Source: Opitutales bacterium UBA2995 (GTDB lineage: Bacteria > Verrucomicrobiota > Verrucomicrobiia > Opitutales > UBA2995). Taken from it: 30,961 nt of DNA. Below, piece after piece: positions 24,683 to 30,961 of this stretch (positions within the stretch are counted from its first letter, which is position 1; the number at the start of each line of letters is the position of its first letter). Position numbers and translations under genes: made by a program. The notes under the pieces are model-generated. The model was not told where the DNA came from, did not search any database, and was given only the letters and a program-made list of their open reading frames with translations. The DNA lies in NCBI GenBank assembly GCA_002346535.1, contig DDZZ01000075.1, forward strand, positions 12,029 to 42,989, read 5' to 3'.

Positions 24683-25606
24683 TCACGTTGATTCGGTTTT
24701 ATTGGAATTGCTTTCTCTTGAGCGTGAAGATGCTGATTCTCTATTTGCTGGATTGGGACGCCTTCTCCTGCGCCGCCGCGGACGTTTCTTGGCCTGTTTT
24801 TTTGAAGCTTGGTCGTCGTGCGAAGCTCCTTCCTTTGAGTCTCCTCCTTCTTTTTGGGGCCTTTTTTGTCGGTTCTGATAATAATTTTTTCTTTTTCCTG
24901 GACGGCGGTTTTTGCCACGGTAGCGTTTTTTATGTTCCGGTTTTGACTCCTCTTCTTTGATTCCTACCATTCCTTTGATCGAAGAAACGATAGAACCAAT
25001 CAGGCTCTTTTTAGCCGGTGCCTTTTTCGCCGGGTTGCGTCGGGAGCGATTTTGATGATTGGCGTTGCGCCTGCGTCCACGTGATTGGCTTCCGCGATTC
25101 TGTTTTTGCCCTTTGGGCGCATCTCCATCCGTTTGTTCTGATTGATTGCGATTGCGGTTCCTGTTTCTATTACGATTCCTGTTCCGGTTCTGGTTCCTAC
25201 TACGGTAGTTGCGGTTTGCTTGAGAACCTTCTCGGTTGTTATCCCCAAATGTAGGACCTTGTTGAGGTTGGGTGGTGCTTTTGGAGACTTTTTTAGCAGC
25301 CGATTCAGAATCCCCTGTTTTTTTAGCAGATTCTATTGAGGGTTCCTTTGTCCATCCGGTCCCCGATTCACTTTTTTGGGGTTGACCAAATGGGACTCGA
25401 GAACCTGGACCCGATTGAGATTGGGAATGTCTTCTGGACCTGTATCGCGATTTTTTTGGAGGCTTGCTCGTACTGGTAGGTCTTTTTGGAGGGGATGGCG
25501 TTGGTATGTTTTGTTTGGAAGACTGATTAGGTACTGAAAAGTTCTCAGAATTCAGCTCTAGGTCGGTTTTAGTGTTAACGGGTTTGGCCTCTTCAAATTC
25601 GGGCAT
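24683..25606 (-). CDS. Disordered, highly basic Asn/Arg-rich protein
   Basis: I do not recognise a family. The 307-residue protein is almost entirely low complexity and predicted disordered. The acidic start (MPEFEEAKPVNTK) gives way to Ser/Pro/Lys, an (Asn-Arg)n run at about residues 135-155 and Arg/Lys-rich blocks. A single ordered-looking helix, KSLIGSIVSSIKGMVGIKEE, is near residue 200, and a C-terminal RPRRRRRRRP cluster follows. Such composition suits RNA or nucleic-acid binding, like the tails of RNase E, but no catalytic domain is present. It is 12 bases upstream of murA and likely co-transcribed. Coding is supported by the long open frame with biased composition in one frame only and by the tight spacing. 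Confidence 0.7.
   Translation of the reverse strand: MPEFEEAKPVNTKTDLELNSENFSVPNQSSKQNIPTPSPPKRPTSTSKPPKKSRYRSRRHSQSQSGPGSRVPFGQPQKSESGTGWTKEPSIESAKKTGDSESAAKKVSKSTTQPQQGPTFGDNNREGSQANRNYRSRNQNRNRNRNRNRNRNRNQSEQTDGDAPKGQKQNRGSQSRGRRRNANHQNRSRRNPAKKAPAKKSLIGSIVSSIKGMVGIKEEESKPEHKKRYRGKNRRPGKRKNYYQNRQKRPQKEGGDSKEGASHDDQASKKQAKKRPRRRRRRRPNPANRESASSRSRESNSNKTEST
25138..25215 (-). repeat. Hexanucleotide-like coding repeat (Asn-Arg)n
   Basis: This short tandem coding repeat, with varied synonymous codons for Asn and Arg, lies within the basic protein gene. On the plus strand it appears as imperfect GATTGC/GGTTCC/ATTACG-type hexamers. Synonymous variation between units suggests selection for the peptide rather than recent slippage. 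Confidence 0.6.
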
Positions 25607-25715
25607 TGTAAGATATTTATTTGATGGGTTTTAGATGTATTTGGCGGGTCACCAACTCCGGCACGGTGCAGGTTTGAGAGGAGAGGGGTAATTGTAGTTT
25701 TATGGATAGAGCGAA

Positions 25716-25919
25716 TCATTCGCTTTGTGCCGTTAAAATTTTTTTGGCCTGTTCGGTGACCGTGTTAAAACGATTCATCTTCCAAGAACCGTGGGTTTTA
25801 TTACAAGGCAATAATCCTTGGTAAGCGTATTTCTGGGACGAAATTTTCGCTAATTTGTTCCGCTTGGCAAAATCGCGGTTGCGAATAGGGCGAGAGAACC
25901 TTGATTCGACTTGCCCCAT
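25716..25919 (-). CDS. Small basic hypothetical protein, 67 aa
   Basis: From the ATG at 25919 this encodes 67 residues: MGQVESRFSRPIRNRDFAKR, then a body with KLAKISSQKYAYQGLLP, KTHGSWKMNRFNTVTEQ and a helical end AKKILTAQSE. It is basic, with no signal peptide, membrane segment or known domain. The composition and even distribution of residues look protein-like, but I cannot name a family. The longer frame to 26036 runs antisense into the dUTPase-like gene and is rejected. It is divergent from that gene with only 27 bases between the starts. Confidence 0.45.
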   Translation of the reverse strand: MGQVESRFSRPIRNRDFAKRNKLAKISSQKYAYQGLLPCNKTHGSWKMNRFNTVTEQAKKILTAQSE

Positions 25920-25946
25920 GGCAGGGCATGGCCAAGCCTTCGATTT

Positions 25947-26318
25947 ATGGATAAATTCGATGAAATTTTCAGCTTGCAGGATCAACTCAACAAGCGAATT
26001 GGGGTGAATACCGACGACATGAATGATGAAGAGCAAGCCAAGTGGGTGCTAAATTACACGCGTGCCATGCAACAGGAGCTTGCTGAGCTTGTGGATTCTG
26101 TCCCTTGGAAGTGGTGGGCCAAATATCAGGATTTCGATAAACAAAATGCCCGGGTTGAGGTCGTAGACCTTTTCCATTTTCTTATTTCACTCGGTCAAGT
26201 GCTTGGGATGACCGCGGATGATGTCTACCAAGCTTATGTAAAAAAGAATGAAGTTAACCATCATAGACAGGAGACGGGATATGCTAAAAAGGACGAGGAG
26301 GATTCCCGTCATATCTAA
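25947..26318 (+). CDS. All-alpha dUTP diphosphatase-like protein (dUTPase_2)
   Basis: This 123-residue protein matches the dimeric dUTPase/MazG-like all-alpha NTP pyrophosphatase fold. It would hydrolyse dUTP, or a related nucleotide, to the monophosphate. The N-terminus MDKFDEIFSLQDQLNKRIG leads to QQELAELVDSVPWKWWAKYQ (about 48-67), with the first ExxE metal site and the aromatic WKWW typical of dUTPase_2. EVVDLFHFLISLGQVLGM (about 77-94) gives the second ExxD site, and YVKKNEVNHHRQETGY closes the substrate pocket. The start at 25947 is preferred to 25911, whose extension overlaps the divergent gene. It is 44 bases upstream of the TPR gene. Confidence 0.85.
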   Translation: MDKFDEIFSLQDQLNKRIGVNTDDMNDEEQAKWVLNYTRAMQQELAELVDSVPWKWWAKYQDFDKQNARVEVVDLFHFLISLGQVLGMTADDVYQAYVKKNEVNHHRQETGYAKKDEEDSRHI

Positions 26319-26362
26319 CTGTTCCTTTTCCAGGGACTCCTTGTGACTTGCACCGTTTCTCG

Positions 26363-28978
26363 ATGAAACGACTCATATTTACAGGATTGGCGTTTTATGC
26401 CCTTTGTTGCCTCATCTTGGTGGGCCAAGTTGAAGAACCAGTGTTGACGCCGGTCCCACTTGCCGAAGGGGAAACGCAAATCTCAGAACAACATTTTCGA
26501 AGACAACTTTGGCAAAAAGTAGGTGCCGACAATGCGCTCAGGGCCGGACTCGCTTCCATCGCAGTTGGACTTTATGATCGGTTGCTATCGACCGCGGATT
26601 TTCAGGATGTCCGAACCCACGAAATTCAATTAAGCCGCATTACCGCATTGATTGCACTTGGCGAGATTGGTGCGGCGGATGATGCCCTAAATCAATTTTC
26701 TGGCCCTCAAGAATCGAAGTATTTTTTACGGCGTTCCATGGTCAGTTTTTTTGCCGGTGACAGGCCAGTTGCAGAGCGGGTTGCCGACCGAGTGGTTGAA
26801 GCCGAGCTGCATTCTAACGAATTACCATGGTATTACTTAATTCGCGGATTACTCGATTCATCTTCCAGGGATCCGGAATATGAAGATTCCTTCCTGCATA
26901 AGGCCAGAGTCCATGCTGTTTCCCCGGAACAGCGTGCTCAGTTGGATCTTATAATTTATAGAACGCTCCTTATTGAAAATGGTTCAATCAGCCAGGGCGA
27001 AATCAATCGGCTGATTGCGGATTCTGAAATTGCAATTCGCGAAGGCAAACGAATCGGGTTCCAGTTTGTTAAGGAATATGTCATCGGGCTTTATGCATTA
27101 GGCAGCATTGAAGAGGCCGTTTTAGCTATTGAGAAAACATTGCCCCGGATCTTGAAGGCTGATTATGATATCCGGGACGAACTCCTTTTGCTTAACGGCA
27201 TCCTTTCAGGTGCCAATACACTCCAAGGAAAGGGGGCTTTTCAAACACTGCTTTCCGAAGGGATTAGAATTGACCTTCGACTCAAAGCTTTACAGGAACT
27301 GGTGACTGTCGCTTATTCGGGGCCCGGCATCATGGAATTCCTGGAATTCACCAGCGGACTCGACCAAACGCAATTGCCCAATGAACTCGTTAATCAGATT
27401 CTCTACAATCGCGGACAGTTGCTTTACCGGACCAAGGATTATGAAACTTCCGAGGCGGAATGCCAAAAGCTCATGGAAAATGAACCCGATATCCAATTAC
27501 AAGAATCAACCTTGAGGCTTCTGGTTTTGATCGCTTTTCAGCGGCAGCGATTCCGGACGGCTTCTGGGTTGTTGATTGAACTTGGTGACTTATTGGCCGA
27601 TCCGCTGGAAAGAAACCGGATCCAGCTTCTGATAGCTGATTGTTTTTTCCAGGCCGGTGACTATGCTAATGCAGCGGAATCCTATGGGATCGCAATCAGG
27701 CAGGAAGCACTCGATCCGGGTATGGTGCTCTTTCAATGGGTCCTGGCTGAAATTGGGACTGGAGATTTGGATGCCGCGCGATCGCATATGGAAGCACATA
27801 AGGAAGACTCTTCCATCGATCCCGTCCAAAAATGGAGGGCATTGTGGAATCTGTTGACGGCTATGCAACGTTCGGGAAAGGAGGCAGGTGCCTATACTTT
27901 ATTGAACGAGTGGTTAACCCGGGATGCCAAAGAAATATTGCCGTTGGAGCTTTGGGTTCGATTGCTTTGGTTTCGGTGCCAGCTTTCTTTGAAGACCGGT
28001 AACTACGATGCCACTCCTGTGCTAGCTGGTGAAGTGCGCAACGCGCTGACCGGGGCTAAGGGGCGCTTGAATCCTACAATGGGAATCCAGATAGCAAGTT
28101 TGGCTCAGGTGGACGAAGGTCAGGCGCTTATATTTTCGGGTCGGCAGGAAGAAGGCTTGGAACTATTGGAAAACGTTCGCCAAGATTATCCTAGTACCCG
28201 GGCGGCTGCCCAAAGCTATTTGGTTGAGGCCCGGCATTACGCTTCCGAAACCAGAATCGTCGATGCGCAACGGCGCCTGATCGAATTGGCAGAATCCTAT
28301 CCAACCAGCGAACTCGCACCGGTGGCTCTGTATGAGGCTGCCTTGCATGCCTTGACACGGGGAACGGAGGCGACCCAAAGAGAAGCCAATTTGATTTTGA
28401 ACCGGTTGGCGGACAATTATCCAGAACATCCATTGGTCTTTTACGGGCGTTTGAATCAAGGGAACCTGCTTCGGGATTTTAACAATTTTGGCGGGGCCGA
28501 GGTAGTCTTTGAGCAGTTGCTGGCCCGATTCCCGCAACACAAGGAAAGACCGATCGTAGAGATGGCTCAAGCTGAGTGTATCCTTGCTCAAACCGACACA
28601 TCGCAGGCGCGGATTGATCAGGCTATCGGCCGGTTTGAACGGTTGGCCGAATTGCCAGAACTGCCCATCGATTTGCGAGTCGAGGCAAACTACAAATGGG
28701 CGTTGTCTTACGAGCGCAGAAACAATCCGGAACGGGTTATGGAAATTTATTGGTTGGCCATTGATCAGTTCCTGATCGAAAACGATCAGTCCGAACAGTT
28801 GGGTTCTACTGGCCGTTACTGGATGTCACGAATTGTCATGGCTCTGGGGGACACTCTAGAGGTGCAAGGAGATGTTGAGTCGGCCCGGAAAATTTATTCG
28901 CTGATCCCAAGCCGAGGGTTGCCTTTCAAAAATCTTGCGGAGGGTAAATTGAGTCGCTTGGCTCAGAAAAAAGATTAA
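26363..28978 (+). CDS. Large secreted TPR protein, first gene of ExbBD cassette
   Basis: This 871-residue protein begins with a signal peptide or anchor (MKRLIFTGLAFYALCCLILV) and is otherwise alpha-helical, built from tetratricopeptide-like units. Recognisable repeats include LLIADCFFQAGDYANAAESY, SQTY-like ALYEAALHALTRGT and GRLNQGNLLRDFNNFGGAEV, followed by FEQLLARFPQHKERPIVEMA and YKWALSYERRNNPERVMEIY. The late repeats resemble YbgF/CpoB and BamD-type units. It is probably periplasmic, as a scaffold for the energiser encoded downstream (inference). An upstream TTG at 26348 is less likely than the ATG at 26363. The exbB start is 2 bases after its stop. Confidence 0.82.
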   Translation: MKRLIFTGLAFYALCCLILVGQVEEPVLTPVPLAEGETQISEQHFRRQLWQKVGADNALRAGLASIAVGLYDRLLSTADFQDVRTHEIQLSRITALIALGEIGAADDALNQFSGPQESKYFLRRSMVSFFAGDRPVAERVADRVVEAELHSNELPWYYLIRGLLDSSSRDPEYEDSFLHKARVHAVSPEQRAQLDLIIYRTLLIENGSISQGEINRLIADSEIAIREGKRIGFQFVKEYVIGLYALGSIEEAVLAIEKTLPRILKADYDIRDELLLLNGILSGANTLQGKGAFQTLLSEGIRIDLRLKALQELVTVAYSGPGIMEFLEFTSGLDQTQLPNELVNQILYNRGQLLYRTKDYETSEAECQKLMENEPDIQLQESTLRLLVLIAFQRQRFRTASGLLIELGDLLADPLERNRIQLLIADCFFQAGDYANAAESYGIAIRQEALDPGMVLFQWVLAEIGTGDLDAARSHMEAHKEDSSIDPVQKWRALWNLLTAMQRSGKEAGAYTLLNEWLTRDAKEILPLELWVRLLWFRCQLSLKTGNYDATPVLAGEVRNALTGAKGRLNPTMGIQIASLAQVDEGQALIFSGRQEEGLELLENVRQDYPSTRAAAQSYLVEARHYASETRIVDAQRRLIELAESYPTSELAPVALYEAALHALTRGTEATQREANLILNRLADNYPEHPLVFYGRLNQGNLLRDFNNFGGAEVVFEQLLARFPQHKERPIVEMAQAECILAQTDTSQARIDQAIGRFERLAELPELPIDLRVEANYKWALSYERRNNPERVMEIYWLAIDQFLIENDQSEQLGSTGRYWMSRIVMALGDTLEVQGDVESARKIYSLIPSRGLPFKNLAEGKLSRLAQKKD

Positions 28979-28980
28979 AC

Positions 28981-29643
28981 ATGCCTAACTTTGATCTCAG
29001 TTTAATCGAAAAAGGCGGACCAATTATGTGGTTGCTCCTGCTCATGAGTCTGATCGGGGTCCTCATTTTTATAGAGCGAGTACTCTTCCTGCATCGTGGA
29101 CAAATCCGGTCCTCTGAATTTGTCACCGGCATAAAAAACATTGTGCGTAAACAACGGTTGGTCGAAGCACTGACTCTTTGTGAAGAGACACCTGGCCCGG
29201 TCCCCAGCCTGGTAAAGGCCAGTCTGCTTCATTTCGGTGAGGACGAGAAAAAAATTCGCTACGAAATTCAGGAAGCGGCTCTGGTGGAGATACCGGTACT
29301 GGAAAAGCGCCTTGGCACTTTGGCCGCCTTGGCAAAATCGGCCCCTTTAGTCGGGTTGCTGGGAACGGTTCTTGGATTGGCACAAACCTTTTATAATATG
29401 GAATTGTCCGGCAACTATTCGGACGCTACTGTATTGTCCAATGGAATGTGGCAATCGCTCATCACCACCGCCTCAGGCCTGGCAATTGCCATATTGACCT
29501 ACCTGGGGTTTCATTTCTTGCATGGGAGGGTCCGCGCCCTGGTTCGTGATATGGAGTGGACTGGAAATGAAATGCTGAAGTTTATCGTAAGAGATTTGCG
29601 CGATGAAGGAAAAACTCCTCAAATGGAAGTGGATATTTCGTAA
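28981..29643 (+). CDS. exbB: MotA/TolQ/ExbB proton channel protein
   Basis: ExbB forms the pentameric part of an inner-membrane proton channel that energises TonB- or Tol-like proteins. The 220-residue protein has three membrane segments: about 14-34 (MWLLLLMSLIGVLIFIERVL) and a pair at about 115-135 and 155-180. The conserved motif SAPLVGLLGTVLGLAQTFYN lies before the second, and ITTASGLAIAILTYLGFHFL in the third. The family cytoplasmic loop (EIQEAALVEIPVLEKRLGTL) is intact. It sits between the TPR gene and exbD with gaps of 2 bases on each side, so it is part of one operon. ExbB versus TolQ cannot be decided from sequence. Confidence 0.92.
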   Translation: MPNFDLSLIEKGGPIMWLLLLMSLIGVLIFIERVLFLHRGQIRSSEFVTGIKNIVRKQRLVEALTLCEETPGPVPSLVKASLLHFGEDEKKIRYEIQEAALVEIPVLEKRLGTLAALAKSAPLVGLLGTVLGLAQTFYNMELSGNYSDATVLSNGMWQSLITTASGLAIAILTYLGFHFLHGRVRALVRDMEWTGNEMLKFIVRDLRDEGKTPQMEVDIS

Positions 29644-29645
29644 CC

Positions 29646-30089
29646 ATGTTTAGCCAGCCCCTAAGACTGGAGCGTTTTATTCGCACTAATCCGGAGAGGA
29701 ATCTTGAGGTCGTCCCGATCATGGATATCCTCATCATCATTGTATTTTTCGGGTTGTTTGGCTCCCCCTTTGTACTTCCTCATGGAGTGGAGGTAGACCT
29801 CGAGCTGACCGAGAACCTCATCAGAGGTATCGATGTGGCTGCAGTGTTGACTGTAAAAAGAGACAACATGCTTCTGTTTGAAGGGCAAAACCTGAAGCTT
29901 TCACAGTTTGCCGGCAAGGCCAGAGTCTATCTCGATGGTTCGAAGGATGTCGCATTGCTGATAAGGCTTGGTCCCGGAATACAAACGGAAACTTTTTTCA
30001 AAATTTGCGGTGAGGCCAAGAAGGCCGGGTTTTCAAAAGTACATGTGGCCGGCGAGAAAGAGGTTATCGATTTACCGACTTTCCAATGA
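29646..30089 (+). CDS. exbD: ExbD/TolR-family protein
   Basis: ExbD is the second subunit of the proton channel. The 147-residue protein has a short cytoplasmic N-terminus, one membrane segment at about 24-46 (PIMDILIIIVFFGLFGSPFV) and a periplasmic domain. The essential membrane Asp is present as Asp27 in PIMDIL. The usual PLIDVL form is replaced by PIMDIL, and VLPHGVEVDLEL follows as in other family members. The periplasmic part ends with KICGEAKKAGFSKVHVAGEK, matching the family's C-terminal strand-helix pattern. It overlaps the next gene by 4 bases (ATGA). Confidence 0.88.
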   Translation: MFSQPLRLERFIRTNPERNLEVVPIMDILIIIVFFGLFGSPFVLPHGVEVDLELTENLIRGIDVAAVLTVKRDNMLLFEGQNLKLSQFAGKARVYLDGSKDVALLIRLGPGIQTETFFKICGEAKKAGFSKVHVAGEKEVIDLPTFQ

Positions 30090-30832
30090 GCTCCACGGAA
30101 AATTCTGCCAAACATCCCAGCTACAAACGCTGGGTCTTTTTCTTTTTAGTTGTCGCACTTCTGGCACACGGAGGCGGCTTTTATTTTTTTAACTTTCGGT
30201 TTGATGAGCCTGACCAGATTTCGTCCCAAAGGGGATTTGTATTCTACCAACCCGATTCCTTGCCCCTGGAAAGTGACGAATTGAAGGCTCGGGCCTACTT
30301 GTTCGATTCCGAGCCTATTTTTCTGCCAACCACACGTAATTTTTCCGGGCCTATCAAAACGGATGCCAGCATCTGGGAGCCTGAAGTGGAATTAGCAGCT
30401 GGATTCCCGCCGGATATCCGGTGGAGCGACTCGCTGCTAATCATGGAAACCAGACCCGAAGGCCGTTTTGGTGACCCGCTTCAATTGTTGGAATCCGTAT
30501 CAAGGGATTTCGTTTCCGAATTTGGTGTCGAGGCTGCCGATGCATCTATTGAAATTGATTCCGGTCTCTTTGTGGAAGCGCGAGATTCTGAAGGGTCTGC
30601 CGTTTTGAAGACCTTTATTCAGCTTGATGACGGGGACGAGGTGGATTTCCCGCTCAACCCAGCCGAGTTTTCGATCTTGCACACAGACTTGGGCGTGGCC
30701 GGAGAGCCCTTGCTGATTTGGTCGAGCGGCAGCGTTTCGACCGACAACTATCTTCGCCGATTTATACTTGATAAGGTGCATCCCAAGCTACTGGGGAACA
30801 GTGGTTATTTTCACTTGAAAATCGGCCTGTAG
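30086..30832 (+). CDS. TonB-position membrane protein of unknown family
   Basis: This 248-residue protein has a short basic N-terminus, one membrane anchor at about 16-36 (VFFFLVVALLAHGGGFYFF, including His at the position where TonB has its conserved His) and a periplasmic remainder. The order TPR-ExbB-ExbD-X makes it the expected energy transducer. It has no Pro-Glu/Pro-Lys spacer and no obvious YPxxA-type TonB C-terminal motif. The end is DNYLRRFILDKVHPKLLGNS followed by GYFHLKIGL, which may be a TonB-like terminal strand-helix. I assign it only as TonB-like by position and topology. Confidence 0.75.
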   Translation: MSSTENSAKHPSYKRWVFFFLVVALLAHGGGFYFFNFRFDEPDQISSQRGFVFYQPDSLPLESDELKARAYLFDSEPIFLPTTRNFSGPIKTDASIWEPEVELAAGFPPDIRWSDSLLIMETRPEGRFGDPLQLLESVSRDFVSEFGVEAADASIEIDSGLFVEARDSEGSAVLKTFIQLDDGDEVDFPLNPAEFSILHTDLGVAGEPLLIWSSGSVSTDNYLRRFILDKVHPKLLGNSGYFHLKIGL

Positions 30833-30849
30833 CAGAGACAGGAAAAAAG

Positions 30850-30883
30850 GCAAGATTAGGGTTGACGACCTATTTTGCTTTTT
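30850..30883 (+). terminator. Intrinsic terminator of the TPR-ExbBD operon
   Basis: GCAAGATTAGG pairs with CCTATTTTGC (one bulge, one G-T) around an 8-base loop and is followed by a T5 run. It is 17 bases past the stop of the last gene and separates the operon from the downstream tRNA gene. Confidence 0.7.
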
Positions 30884-30932
30884 GCCATTTTCCCGCCTTT
30901 ATTTTGTTCACACAATTCTACTGTAGATGTGT

Positions 30933-30961
30933 GCCCTTGTAGCTCAGTCGGTAGAGCGCGT
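30933..30961 (+). tRNA. tRNA gene, 5' part only (isotype not visible)
   Basis: The acceptor 5' strand GCCCTTG, the TA spacer and a canonical D arm (GCTC-AGTCGGTA-GAGC) are followed by the start of the anticodon stem, cut by the window edge. The anticodon is outside. Many bacterial tRNA-Thr(GGT) genes begin this way, so Thr is a guess. Confidence 0.85.

Noticed and set aside
25138..25215. CRISPR-like or minisatellite array
   Set aside because: Units are about 6 bases, imperfect and in frame as Asn-Arg codons, with no spacers.
25018..25339. Plus-strand frames through the (Asn-Arg)n repeat region
   Set aside because: They are cysteine/serine- or valine/isoleucine-rich shadows of the repetitive minus-strand gene.

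Overview
The window reads as a chromosomal segment of a free-living, probably marine, Gram-negative bacterium. Outer-membrane functions (an LptF/LptG permease, an MlaA remnant, an ExbB/ExbD energiser) sit beside secreted sulfatases, a DUF1080 lipoprotein and an archaeal-type prolyl-tRNA synthetase. That mix fits the PVC group, most likely Verrucomicrobiota (Opitutales/Puniceicoccales-like), but the taxonomy is inference from gene content only. Most genes lack a clear Shine-Dalgarno sequence, so several starts were chosen from protein content. The window is bounded by two partial tRNA genes: the 3' part of tRNA-Phe(GAA) at the left edge and the 5' part of another tRNA at the right edge.

Layout. 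172-3600: prpB-prpC-prpD, a tightly overlapping methylcitrate operon for propionyl-CoA oxidation. 3629-4788 (minus): a heavily frameshifted von Willebrand factor A (VWA) gene. 4868-7356: an arylsulfatase facing a DUF1080 lipoprotein and a small unknown gene. 7554-15210: a plus-strand housekeeping run of proS, mtaB, a HAD phosphatase, an AgcS sodium:amino-acid symporter, an LptF/LptG permease and an RlmI-like rRNA methyltransferase, closed by a clear terminator. 15215-16988: a small unknown gene on the minus strand, a DUF2064 (TIGR04282) transferase, and an mlaA gene broken by a frameshift and truncated where an intergenic repeat begins. 17150-21071 (minus): pyruvate kinase, a YycJ-like metallo-hydrolase and an NCS2 uracil/xanthine permease. 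21294-21922 (minus): a second sulfatase reduced to a signal peptide plus C-terminal part. 22028-25919 (minus): ruvB, murA, a disordered Asn/Arg-rich basic protein and a small basic protein. 25947-26318: an all-alpha dUTPase-like protein. 26363-30832: a four-gene cassette (TPR protein, ExbB, ExbD, TonB-position membrane protein) ending in a terminator.

Two themes stand out. First, gene decay: three envelope or secreted-protein genes (VWA, mlaA, sulfatase) are pseudogenes among intact housekeeping genes, and two of them lie beside copies of a diverged, roughly 100-bp dispersed repeat. Second, the compact TPR-ExbB-ExbD-TonB-like operon looks like a dedicated energy-transduction system for the outer membrane and is the best candidate here for less-described biology. 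I see no CRISPR array, integrase, transposase or phage gene.
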